Assembly (NCBI GenBank): GCA_000934455.1
Contig: KN889096.1
Location: forward strand, 37,067-67,546
DNA: 30,480 nt
DNA from: Apostichopus parvimensis
Taxonomy: Eukaryota; Echinodermata; Holothuroidea; Aspidochirotida; Stichopodidae
Direction of reading: 5' to 3'
This document shows positions 1-10,346 of this stretch, piece by piece. The position numbers were made by a program, and so were the translations under genes. Position 1 is the stretch's first letter, and each line of letters opens with the position of its first letter. The notes under the pieces are model-generated. The model was given only the letters and a program-made list of their open reading frames with translations, did not search any database and was not told the origin of the DNA.

Positions 1-119
1 CCCCCACCCCAGAACGGATTAACTATCAGAGTCCGGGCAGACTAGCAGATAAGTCGAATTTAAAAACCATGGCCCAGTAACTATCACATTAAGAATGTTT
101 AGGGTACGAAAACAAATCC

Positions 120-530
120 TGTTGCTCCTCTAGCTTCCAGTGAAGAGCAAGCCGTTCCATGATCCAAACTGTGCACATATAAGGGTAAACTGTAATTACA
201 AAGACAACCAGAATGCAAAAATGCATTGTGGTCTTGATGATGTAACATGACATTTTTCTTCATGAATCTGACGTAATGTATAGTGAGGGTGTACATTTTA
301 CAAAGGTTTCACGATTTGACTTCTGATGACCCCATATGACCTTTGACCACCACCAAAAACAATCGGCTTCTTTACTCAATGTGGTACTTGTACACACGAA
401 ATATGAAATTTGTCTGAACTTTCCTTCTTGAGATATCGTGTTTACAAGCTCGGCGTTAGAAACGCACTCACACACGCACATACACAATCATGATGCATAG
501 GTTACGATTATCATCGAAACCAAAAGGGGT
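120..530 (-). repeat. Short copy of the GGAGGTCAA/GGTCATTT repeat element, reverse orientation
   Basis: Reading the minus strand, 530 to about 175 shows the same order as the long plus-strand element at 14590-15560: a GATGATAAT-rich start, a CA/TG run, the unit with GTAAACACGATATCTCAAGAAGG and GTGGAGGTCAAAGGTCAT, then GTACACCCTCACTATACATT, and AATGCATTTTTGCATTCTGG at the end. Only about one to two internal units are present. No coding potential is evident. Confidence 0.7.
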
Positions 531-974
531 ACTTTTCATTACCAAAAGAGGGGCCATTGTTTGGGAGATATTTTTTAAGTTTTTTGAGGAGGAGCATGTT
601 TGTGAGTCTGCAAATGGAGGTTCAGGGGTGCTAGCTGGAAGCCAGGTAATATGCGATTAGTCATCTCCTAAAGATAATGTCAGAAACGTGACAGAATATC
701 TGACTGCCTTGTTGTCTCCAGTAGGGGGATCAAACTTAAAATTAAGCTATTGGCTGCCCTTTAGCATCACCTACAGCTCATACGACCCGCGAGATCAATT
801 CCCTCGTGTACATCTTTCACAGCGTGTAAAACTTTTCGATTTTTTTTTTCAAAAGCAAAACAAACAATAAAAAGAAGAAAAAAAACCACAGCGGAAATGC
901 ATATCATATTGGTTTTATTAAGTTATTGCACAGGACAATATAAATATATATTTATACATACATCACCTTAAGGT
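531..974. other. Intergenic sequence, no gene seen
   Basis: AT-rich sequence with an A-rich patch at about 838-895. No splice-bounded conserved ORF or recognised repeat was found. Confidence 0.5.
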
Positions 975-2700
975 AAACGTTTAAAGATGACTTTGGGCAC
1001 AAAACTAATTTTGATATGATGTACACCGTTCAAAAACACTGCTTTCAGTCCAGGTTGGAATTTTATAACACTTTTAATTTTTGAGGAAAGTCCCTTTAAA
1101 ACCGCCGGTGGCTGGACTAAATCGTCTGATATACAGACCACAAAGATCAGATCATTTTAGATACAACACAGAACTCAATTGGAAAACATAAAGACTTTTA
1201 TGACCAAAACTGACAATGTTTAGAATTTGGTTGATTGTAAAAGGTGTGACGACTCGCCAAAAAGAAACGTCTAATGCCGGTAATCTGACCTAGTTTCGAA
1301 TGAGGTGTAACAGAAGTGTTAGACACCACCATCGATCCCAGAAAATACGCACACAGCTTGCTACCTTCGGTAAGTAGACACTAGTGTACAGTCAGTACAT
1401 ACAGCTGCGGTCAATCCCCTTAGCACAGTGTACAAATGATACAGCGATGGACATCTCAGGTCCAGCTAAAGATAACAATGTATCACGTTTCATTACTGTC
1501 TGCATTTTGGACAAATTCAGTTGAATATCATCCAAGGATGCTCTGTTGTTTATATTGAAGTAAACGGAACATGGTTTGGTTGAGTTATTAGAATTTAGGA
1601 AACGATAGATTAATATTAGGACATGCACTGAGAATCTGACAGAGTGATAAAGACAGACTTAAAGGAGCTTTCCAGAGATTCAAAATCTGTCAAAAGTGAA
1701 ATATGTTGAGAAACAGGATAACGAAATACCTATTGAAACTTTCTTTAGCACTCAAAATTTTCTTTTTTGCTATGACTATAACATATTATGACTATAACAC
1801 ATTGCCTAAAGTTATCCTTTCATTCAAATTTTGAACCTGACAGAAACATTCAAACATCTGTAATGATTTCATATAGAAAGGCAGCAATGTCTAATGACAA
1901 AAAGGATGCCTTGTTTAACCTTAGTATATGAAGTAAAACCATAGTGATGAAAAATATTTGATTCTCATAGTTAAAAGCTACTTGCTCATTGTACTGGAGC
2001 GATACCATGAATGGCCAACATATAATACCATGTATCCAGAGAGGGGTAGTGAGAACTTTTACAAGGTATTAGAGACCAAGTAACATTGGATCATTTCAAG
2101 GATGACTTAGTCACAAAAATAAATTTTGATATGTTACAGACCATTATAAAAAACACTGCTTGCAAGTCCACACTGCATTTCTATACCACTTTCCAGAAAT
2201 GACCCTTTCTACAATGGAGGCTCATCAGTTGAAGTGGCTGGACTACTTACTCTAACACGTGAACTATTACATCACTTCTTCAGATGCCATACAAAACTCA
2301 ATAGAAGAACAGTGTGCTTTGATGGCCTCATATAACATGTTTACAATACAATGCATTACAATACATTGTCAAGAGACAAATGGTTTGGAATTTCATCCAA
2401 GAATGGTCTGATGTTCATTTGAGGGTGAAAGAACATATTTTCGGTTGAGTTGTAACTTATTAGAATTTATTCCACAATGGATTAAAATTCAAATTAAGCC
2501 TGAACCGAGGAGCCCACATAATTATCAATTTAGCGATAAAGGAGCATTTTGGCATATTTGAAAGCTGATTACCTTGAAAACTGTAATAGCTATAGAAACA
2601 TTACTAACACTCATATTTATATATTTTTTTGTACTGTGATATATCAAGACTAAACTACTGCCTAAAGTCATCTTTAATGTGTTAGTCATCGAGGCATTGA
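975..2700. repeat. Diverged direct duplication (about 975-1850 and 2100-2700)
   Basis: Several blocks recur in the same order about 1.0-1.1 kb apart: ATTTTGATATG with AAAACACTGCTT; GTGGCTGGACTA; ACAAAACTCAAT/ACAGAACTCAAT; GGTTGAGTT with TTAGAATTTA; AAGGAGC; and TGCCTAAAGT-ATC. Identity is partial with many indels. The block lies downstream of the BORCS5 stop and may be an old repeat or tandem duplication. No coding content is evident. Confidence 0.55.
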
Positions 2701-3429
2701 TAAAGAGTATGCTACCATAAGCTAGCTTGATATCAACAACAAACAAGATTTAATGCTAAATAGTTGCATAGCATCTATTTCAACTTGCTATGTTGGCTGG
2801 CAAGACCGATGAGCAAAGCAGATTTGAAAAAAAAAAACTACATCTAAATTTGTATTTAATATCATATTTTGCCCTAATAATCTCCCTCCTCTTCTCTCTC
2901 CTCTCCCTGCTGCATCAACCCCTGTTACTCCCCCTGCTGCCAATGCAAAATAGCAGACTTGTTAGACAAGCAGTCACACAAGTAATTTTCCCCGACTTTA
3001 ATCACTGAACTACCTCTTGAGTCACAGCATAGGAGACCTAAGTCCTGACTTTTTACATTAATAACAAATATTATATACACACATACCATAAGACACTGTA
3101 CAAAACCAATATGCCTTACTCATGACTTCAAAATTGCTGTACATCATGGGTCTTTTTAAGAATCTTTAAAACTGATCCCTCTGACAACCAATTTCTCTTT
3201 CCAATGAGAACCGTCTCTGTCCATTGTGGCTACCATATTAAAAATTAAAAATATTACTCGTTGGACACACAACTTTCTAATATTCCTTTAATAATTGATC
3301 TATGAAGCGGAATAAAACCCTGCATGCTGCTTTAATTAATAAAAGTCACAACAAATGCAGTGATTTTCATCACTTTTTACATCCATATCTCCTTTTTATA
3401 TTACCTCTTAATTCTATGGTAATATGACA
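2701..3429. other. Intergenic AT-rich sequence, nothing recognised
   Basis: There is a short pyrimidine-rich patch at about 2880-2940 (CTCCTCTTCTC type). No conserved ORF, RNA gene or clear repeat is seen. Confidence 0.5.
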
Positions 3430-3725
3430 ATGAGCTGACGCAGAAATGCTCTCGATAACAATTCTCACAGCTGACTGCATGTAATAGTGAACACCAGCAA
3501 CAAATGGTATCAAGAGTAGTTTGATTGTGACAGCGGATGATGGTTGGAGCCACAGAAAGGTTCACAATCGCAACTATCCTAACCTACTGCTCGTAAAAAC
3601 AGTCAGCACCAGCGAGATGTGGTATCAAAAGTTATTTGAAAACCACCGCTGGTGACCGATTCAGCACCAAGCGAGCGAGCTACCACAGAAAAGGCTCTCA
3701 ATCACAAACCTCTTGAGCTGACAAA
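3430..3725. repeat. Degenerate tandem units just past the BORCS5 stop
   Basis: About two to three units of roughly 110-120 bases share CAGCACCAGC/CACCAGCAAC, ATGTGGTATCAAAAGT/AATGGTATCAAGAGT, CCACAGAAA and CTCAATCACAA/TTCACAATCGCAA. On the minus strand this would fall in the BORCS5 3' untranslated region. Confidence 0.45.
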
Positions 3726-3791
3726 AAGTGACAGTGAGAACCGGTGAAACATCAGAATCAGAGAGTTCGGCGAACATGAAACCAGGCGTGG

Positions 3792-6483
3792 TCAAGACTT
3801 TGGTGGCGATTTCATGGAGAATGGTTCCAATTGATCATCTGGAGGTAGTATACTGTTCAATCTGTCCATCAACGGAAGCAAGTTATCAACATTCTTCTGA
3901 ATACGCCCTAACATGGCCGACATGTCGGCTATTTTCTGGATCTGTTCCGAATGTTTGTCAAATTTCCTTCTTCTCTCAAGGAGAGCAGACATGATGGACG
4001 TTACCTCCGAGTCAATCTATCAGGGCAAAGAAGAAGGGGGTGGGGTGGAAAACTGAAGGGAATGAAATAAAATGGAGTGTCGCGTTGGTTGGGAGTTAAT
4101 GAGGAAATTGATGCTCTAATATACCTCATTTTCTGGTGACACTTCTTTAGTGTATAGGCATATTGTTACTACACCTCTTATCATAATTGATAAAAAAAAT
4201 TATAAAAAAAATTGGGAGGGTTAAAAACTTGTTTTAATGTTCAAGTCCTTCTCATATGCCTCAAATTCACCCGGTTATTGATAACTTCAATTTAAATGGT
4301 TGCTTTGGGGGCACTACAGTGGGCCACATCTACGTGTCCCTTGGGGGTGCAAACACAGTTCGATGCACACAACTATATTTACAAGTTATCTTGCAGGTAA
4401 CCACATACACAGTCCTGGATTAAGAAAGGCAATGGACATTAAGTGCCTTGCCCAAGGACACAATGAAATGATCTGGCCAGAACTTGAACATGCAATCCTC
4501 AGATCACAAGTAAAGATGATTTTAACCATTGGACCACAACACTCTCTCATATATTTTAAAACTGTACACAAAAATAAGAAATGGCACACAAAAATAAATT
4601 TAACATTGACAAATAAGTCTCTATTTGTAGCAGACTACTCTTCAAGTTTCCTATTCCAAGATAAGTATTTTACAAACAAGTTCCTACCTCCTTGATGCGA
4701 GATGTCAATGAATGTTGGTCAAATGCTACGGCCTCCGCACATTGCCTAAGATGTTGCTGATAGCGAACACAGAGTTGCAGAAGATGTCTGTGAAAGAAGC
4801 CGAAAATGACACTCGGTTTATAAATTTATATCTTACTTGCAGAGTTAAACCACACATAGCCACAAGTCATCATGGAAGTCGACATATCAACTGGTTTAAA
4901 ATGTAGGACATGAGTTAATATTCAAGTTCAACTCATTTGAGCAACCTCAAGTCTGTGGTTACAAATTCCTTTCGTAAATTCAGCTTGCACCAGGTACAAG
5001 AGTAATCTCAAAAACTTGCAAACCATGGTTTGTCCCTATTGATATGAGGCATTCTGTTTGGAAGGGGAGGGGAGGGGCGGGGAGGGGGAGGGGAGGGGGA
5101 GGGGAAGGGAGAGGTGGAGGGGGAGGGGAGGGAGGTGACATGAATTTGACTATGTGCAAAGGATTTTACACACATCATAAACTTACTTTGAGTCCATTTT
5201 TTCGATCTGGGTAGGATCATGGTCCACCTGAGATATGCCTGCTGACGTTCCCTTCAGTATGGGGAGGAATGTTGGGATATCCTGTAATTTTTGCAATTCC
5301 ATTTGCATGGTATCTTCCAGGGTAGGTTGTGCACCCTCTGCGACCACTACAATTCTGTGTGCCGGTGACCCCTGTGATGGTTGTCTAGGTGATGACCTCC
5401 CATGCTCATGAGCAGAGATTAACCTTGGTTGTGGGGATGCACTTCGATCTGTGTGGGGAGAGGGAATGCTTAAACACATGATTTGTGCACAAAATCTTTG
5501 GCAATTTTTCCATGTCCCTATTGTTTACCAACATACCAAACAATGAAACACTTCTCAATCTCAACATTACTTAATGTTCCCCTACACTGCTGTACATATG
5601 TTGTCTCTGTTCTTGAATTGTCTTAGAACTGTAGCCACAACTGCACTGCAGGAATATTCAGCAAGACATCATCAGTTGCCAAAGGATTTGGAGGCCTTTT
5701 ATATCTAATGATATAGGATTTTAATCTTGTCTGATCATACAACATTCTGATATTTGGAAAATGTTATTATGCATATTTGATATGGACACTGTATTTTCCA
5801 TTCTCACAAAATCAGGAGATTAGTAAACAAATTGGGATAATGGGGCAAAATGTAGCTAAAAATAGATGGCCTAGGGATTATATGTATATAACGATGTTCA
5901 TAAAAACATTTTAATACTATATTATTGCAATATAAACCCCAAAAAATACAAAATCAAATTTTACTGGAAGATTAGCAAATAAAATCAGGAGTGTGTGAGA
6001 TTTAAGATAAAAGCTGTGAGAATCACTGTAAAACTGGAAGAATTGGTAGGTCTACTGTAATAATTTGTAGGGTATGGAAATTTTCACCATGTCAGACCCA
6101 GGAAAAGTGTGAATATGGATTGAGAAAATGCAAAAGCACTAAACCACTAAGCGTGCATCCTTGATTATTGGACAAACAATCAGAATTAGCCTATTGATTA
6201 TTATAATGCATTTGAGGTTACCTAACTTTGTACATGATATTATTTACACAAACTCTCGGTTCGGCCTATGACTATGAGTATGCCTATGGATTCGTCATAT
6301 TAACAATAACGTTAGGCCTACAGTAGGCAAAGGGCATAATAAAAATTTTATCCAATTTCTTCAAAGAAGGTTACCATCTGGCCGCCGATCAACAGAATAT
6401 GTCGTGTATGGTATAGGTTCTGTTTGGTACCTCGAAGATGTACCTTCTCCCACTGTTTGGTAGCCGCTTTGTGTTGTTCCCAT
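3792..6483 (-). CDS. BORCS5: BORCS5: BLOC-1-related complex (BORC) subunit 5, complete, 4 exons
   Basis: Coding exons on the minus strand are 6483-6375, 5448-5187, 4787-4688 and 4016-3792. All have GT-AG borders and phases 1, 2 and 0 that join without a break, giving 231 aa plus stop. Known role: BORC is an eight-subunit complex on the cytosolic face of lysosomes that recruits ARL8 and kinesin for movement to the cell periphery; BORCS5 anchors it by N-myristoylation. Seen here: the protein starts MGTTQS, which fits the MGxxxS myristoylation signal and fixes the start. Exon 2 has the conserved IVVVAEGAQ and [14 protein letters not shown] segments, exon 3 has [10 protein letters not shown], and exon 4 has [12 protein letters not shown] (helical, coiled-coil-like) and [19 protein letters not shown] near the C-terminus. 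The human protein is about 196 aa; the extra length is mostly in the Ser/Pro-rich N-terminal third. Recognition is strong; only the UTR limits are unknown. Confidence 0.93.
4290..4570 (-). mobile_element. tRNA-derived SINE remnant, minus strand, in BORCS5 intron 3
   Basis: The minus strand from about 4550 reads GTGGTCCAATGGTTAA (A-box-like), then TTGTGATCTGAGG, then GCATGTTCAAGTTCTGG (decayed B box), followed by the CCTTGGGCAAGGCACTTAATG block common in animal SINE bodies. It is too degenerate to be a tRNA gene. It has the same orientation as BORCS5. Confidence 0.6.
5056..5138 (+). repeat. GGGGAGG-type G-rich minisatellite in BORCS5 intron 2
   Basis: About 80 bases of nearly pure purine with many runs of four or more G on the plus strand, 50 bases from the exon 2 donor. 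BORCS5 transcripts would carry the C-rich complement. The G strand could form quadruplexes. Confidence 0.85.
5449..6374 (-). other. BORCS5 intron 1
   Basis: AT-rich intron between exon 1 (Met-Gly exon) and exon 2, with consensus ends (GTAACC donor, CCACACAG acceptor on the minus strand). GGCCTACAGTAGGC-like patches occur around 6310-6330. No other gene is seen. Confidence 0.7.
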
Positions 6484-7017
6484 GTTTCCGAAAGTCCCAG
6501 ATCATAGAAATTGATTTCTATGTCCCAGATACAGTTCAGTGAATCGTTCAGTGTATGGAAAGATAAAGATGCATATTCTACAACTTAATAAAGTACGTAT
6601 TATCCGTATACACAACACGAAAAAAAAATGAAACACCGTTGTAGGGTACGGTCAACAGGAATTTAGGACCACAACATATGTACGAATATCTATATAGACG
6701 TTGGGGAATTCCCCGTGTGCAACGCGTTCAAAGTTTTAGTCGGGCTTAGAACAATTGCTGGCGACTTTTGAAGACTCAAACACCGTTTTATAACAATTAT
6801 TGAAACAACAACTCTATGCATTTGACCTTTGAAAACGTTGACTATGTAAGTACCGCTACATATTTATAAGAACCTAGGCTAACCTGCACTTGCTTTCGGT
6901 TAGACTGAGCGTAAGTTCAAGGTTTGGTTCTGTTGTCCTGGTTGTGTGTAGCCTACTACTGTAATAGGCCTAGCCTAGGCTAAGTCTAGCATAGACTAGA
7001 GTTAGACGTTACTTTTA
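6484..7017. promoter_or_regulatory. Region upstream of BORCS5; possible promoter
   Basis: This is the only sequence between the BORCS5 start codon and the truncated end of the retroelement, so the BORCS5 promoter and 5' UTR are expected here. No TATA box could be assigned. TAGGCCTAGCCTAGGCTA patches (6965-6985) look repeat-like. Donor-like GTAAG sites on the plus strand (about 6846 and 6911) could mark an untranslated first exon of the plus-strand gene, but this is unproven. Confidence 0.35.
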
Positions 7018-7630
7018 CTAGCGTTCATCATAAAACACTTGATTCTCATCTGGAAGGACACAACTCTTAATGCTACGTTCTACACACTCATCACTTCCAG
7101 CTAACGCTGCCTGTGAGATCCAAGAAGAACACTCAGCACAGTGATAGTTGTCTATTTTATCAACTTCTTCCTTGCTCAGACCCAGACATACCCAATGGAA
7201 CCACCTATCACAATTCTCACACTGGATCCAAAATATCATTGATGAAGGATCCCCTTTGCAATTCGGTTGAAAACATACATTTTGGTCATAATTAACCACA
7301 TCTATCACAGCTCTAGAGAGTGCATCTGGGACACCATTTTGAGACCCCAGCCTATAAGTATAATGAATGATATAATCAAATTCCTGAAGTTTCAGAGCCC
7401 ACCTCATTAGTCTTCCTGTTAATGCCTTTGCGCGCAGCATCCACACTAATGCTTGGTGGTCCGTATACACTGCAGTGCTTGAACACTCCAAATAAGGAAG
7501 CCATTTCTCTAATGCCCAAATTACAGAGCAAACACTCCAGTTCTGTAGCTGAATAATTTCTCTCCGCATTACTCAATGCCCGAGAAGCAAATGCTATAAC
7601 TCGAAGCTCACCTGCATGATTGACTTGCAT
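7018..7630 (-). pseudogene. Retrotransposon RNase H with a PHD finger behind it
   Basis: Two overlapping frames carry RNase H: RVIAFASRALSNAERNYSATE (7630-7376) and VYTDHQALVWMLR, then PDALSRA (7569-7018). Directly after PDALSRA, at 7275-7129, comes an eight-ligand zinc pattern C-x4-C-x12-C-x2-C-x4-H-x2-C-x15-C-x2-C with the aromatic WFHWVC core typical of PHD fingers. In most Ty3/gypsy elements this place is the spacer before integrase. The frame ends at a stop 111 bases later. Function is not known; PHD fingers usually read histone H3 tails. Confidence 0.8.
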
Positions 7631-7739
7631 TATGGTGCCCCTAAACCCACACCACTAGTATCATCAGTATGGACTTCAAATTGCCTACTACAATCAGGAA
7701 TACTAAGAGACACAGCCCAGACTATCTCCCCTTTTAATT

Positions 7740-8634
7740 GCTCAATTCTCCCGACCGATCCCATCTTATATCTTTCCTCCAAGTTGTTAAGAGGTTCCAC
7801 CAGTGTGGCATAATTCGGAATGAATTAAGAACACCACCCCCACTCAAGCTCAAAAAATGCTCAAGTGCTTTTTTGTTTGTCGGTGAAGGAAAAGTCTCAA
7901 CTGCTTCACTCTTAGAAGCCAGATCCAAAATATTGCCGTCTCCATTAATAACATACCCCAAAAACTTTACCTCCTAATATACACAAGATGACATTTAGCT
8001 GGATTTACTGTTAGGCCTGCATTCCTAAGACACTCCAAAACTTTATGCAGATCTTCAAAATGTTCCTGGATGGTAGACGAATGAACTACAATATGATCAT
8101 CAATATATGGATAGTAATTATGACTTGTACTACCCTCTAGAGGCTGAAAAGACAACATCCAGGAGGTTCTGAAAGTACTTACTTGCATTCTTTAAACCAA
8201 ATAATAATCGCTTAAACTGATTAAACACCCTCTTCTCACACAAAAGTCATCTTTGGCTGGTCATCAGGATGAATGGCTGCTTGCCAAAACCCTGACTTCA
8301 AATCTAATGTTGAAAAAACCCCAGAATTACACATAGAATACAAAATAGAATCAATACTTGGTATGGGATAGTTGGAGGACTTAGTAACTGCATTAAGAGA
8401 CCGATAATCGACTGCCATCCTATAAGTACCATCAGGTTTATCAACCATCACCACCTGACTACACCACTCTGATACAGAAGGGATAATGATATCTTGTTCT
8501 AGCATATCATCAATCTGTTTCTTGAGATTTGCCCTATTGCTCGGTGCCAACTTATATGGACATTTCTTTACAGGCGCCGCCTCCCCCGTTTCTTTTCTAT
8601 GTTGCAGCCAGCCACAGTAGCAAGGTTTGTCCAC
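7740..8634 (-). pseudogene. Retrotransposon reverse transcriptase, frameshifted
   Basis: The frame at 8634-8236 holds RT palm and finger motifs (VDKPDGTYRMAVDYRSLN and STLDLKSGFWQ). After a break, the frame at 8188-7967 holds the catalytic YIDD box, then HLV. A third frame (7961-7734) holds GYVI and the connection region. These are standard Ty3/gypsy RT blocks. The shifts between them show an inactive copy. Confidence 0.88.
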
Positions 8635-9439
8635 AAAGACCTCTTTATAGTTTTCTACTAGCCCCTTTACCTGCTTCTCATAGCATACCGCAATTTACTC
8701 AAGACTGCCCTCAGAGCGTGCACATGTTTTGAGTCAGCAACACCACGGGTCAAATTTGGACTCTCCTGTATTTTGCTAGGTTTACGAACTCCCTCAACTA
8801 CAGTCTGTTTTGGTATCCAAACTGAAGGGAACTTAACACAAGGGCTCTGTTTCCCAGACCAATAAGCACTCTCAAAAGTACCTGACAAGGATTGTCAGCC
8901 ACATAAGGCTCAACCACTTCAGTCTCCCTTGCAATAGTCATAGAGTTAGACACCTTACCTGTGACAACCAGAGATGTATCATCCAAAAGCTTAAAACACA
9001 GGGGTTCACTTAAAAGGCGTAACCTCACAATTTTCAACCATTAAGGTACTGATGAGCGACCTTTCTGCTCATCTATCTCATCTGCTCATCTGCTCACTAT
9101 CAGCATAAGCAAGAACTTTCCCACCAAATAACATTGCCTCGAAATACGCCCCATCCAACTTAATTTGTCACCTCAGAGCTATGCTCCAATGAGACCTTAA
9201 CCCTGGATAACCTTTTCTCCACCTCCTTGTCAGAAATTCTCACCAAATTAATGCCAACCATAGCATTTTGATCATGTGACACTTTGAACGGTTATAACTG
9301 AAATGTCCCAGTCACCACAAGTGTAACATCTGTTGTTATTAAGATCTGTAGCTGGTTGACGTATTCTACTCGCTTGGCTAGAAGCTGGCCTCTGTGACTG
9401 CACTGTTGTTCCACCGGCAGTTTGGAAATACGGTCATGT

Positions 9440-9890
9440 AGTGGCGGACATCGATCTGGAACCTAGACTCCGTCGATTCCTGCTAGTTACCCTGGCAACC
9501 AAGATGTTATCAGCAAAATCTGAAATTTCCACAAGGGAAGTCCACTTCTGCTTTAAAAGCAAAGATTCGTCTCTTAATGAGGAGATGAATTTGATCAACA
9601 GCAATCAAATCCATTATTCTAGTGAACTCGGTAAAGATGCCAATCTATCTGTGGGAGCTGTCCAACGCCTCAAATACAAACTAAGCCGACTACCATACTG
9701 TCTGAAAGTTTCTGATTGGCCCTTTAAAGCGGGATGAAACTTCTCCCTGTATGTATCTGGAGTAAGCTGAAATGCTGCCAACGATGCATCCTTAACTACG
9801 ACATAACTTTGTTTCTGACTTTCATTTAAAATGTGGAAGGCTTTCTGTGCCTTGCCAGTCAAGTATGGGTTCCAACAGAATAGGCCATCT
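9440..9890 (-). pseudogene. Retrotransposon Gag remnant
   Basis: The minus frame at 9862-9614 reads LTGKAQKAF-like, then QLTPDTYREKF, the pattern of the Gag capsid helices seen in Ty3/gypsy elements and SCAN-like domains. A shift follows, and the adjoining frame (about 9600-9440) continues with a helical segment typical of the Gag C-terminus (ISSLRDESLLLKQ, then FADNILVAR). It is broken and not expected to give a working Gag. Confidence 0.7.
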
Positions 9891-10020
9891 CATGGAAGGA
9901 ATTTCTTGGCTATGAACAAAGTCTCTCCAAAGTAGACGAATAACATTCTAAATCATCTTCAGCACCGAGGGGATACAAGCCTTCCAACCTGAACTTGACA
10001 ATGGGTGGATTAACACAATC

Positions 10021-10308
10021 GTTTTAGATGAAATATCATGACAATGAAAAAGACTGAAATATTTCCTCTTTTTGTGCCTTCTGTTCATTGAACATCACAT
10101 TTTAAAGTCCATGATTATTACTTAGGTTTCCTAACGAAGTTTGTTCGCTGTGAGTGGTTTTTGAAGGTTGTCCAATCGTGAACGGTGGTTGTCCCCATAT
10201 ATATAAAATAATGTGTAATTAAGGATCTCAGTGGGTGCTTTCTTATTCCAGAAGAAGAACTGGTTGTCCCACAAACCATAGATAGTTTTGCTTTGTTCAA
10301 CCAAAATC
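10021..10308. other. Sequence between retroelement Gag and the tentative start exon
   Basis: AT-rich, with ATATATATAAAATAA at about 10196-10210 that could serve as a TATA-like element. It would hold the plus-strand promoter if the 10309 ATG is real. No conserved ORF is present. Confidence 0.3.
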
Positions 10309-10346
10309 ATGTTTATTCAAGACAAAGTTCTTGGCAAGAAAGTTAG
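10309..10346 (+). CDS. Tentative first coding exon of the EXD3-ALKBH3 gene
   Basis: The next exon at 10503 must be entered with two leftover bases. A short exon with ATG at 10309 (MFIQDKVLGKKV) ends AG|GTACAC at 10346 in exactly that phase. The 156-base intron that follows ends in a long T-rich tract and ACACAG. An in-frame TAG at 10279 bounds the frame upstream. No family resemblance supports this 13-residue start, and the true first exon could lie elsewhere, including beyond the retroelement. Confidence 0.4.

Larger units (their letters stand above)
7018..10020 (-). mobile_element. Degenerate Ty3/gypsy-type LTR retrotransposon, minus strand, no LTRs or integrase seen
   Basis: Read on the minus strand, the order is Gag (about 10020-9440), a CYTC zinc-knuckle remnant (about 9350), a protease-like stretch, reverse transcriptase (about 8634-7740), RNase H (about 7630-7310) and a PHD finger (7275-7129). 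The frame is broken several times by stops and shifts (for example near 8230, 7965 and 7570), so no intact polyprotein exists. No long terminal repeats or integrase are seen, and the element ends abruptly near 7018. It sits between BORCS5 and the plus-strand gene, and its Gag end lies within about 300 bases of the tentative first exon. The order Gag-RT-RNase H and the YIDD motif place it in the Ty3/gypsy group; the clade is not determined. Confidence 0.85.

Noticed and set aside
4300..4695. 131-codon plus-strand ORF
   Set aside because: It runs through a reversed SINE and over BORCS5 exon 3 on the opposite strand, with no homology.
5008..5220. Minus-strand ORF with a proline/serine run
   Set aside because: It translates the G-rich minisatellite inside a BORCS5 intron.
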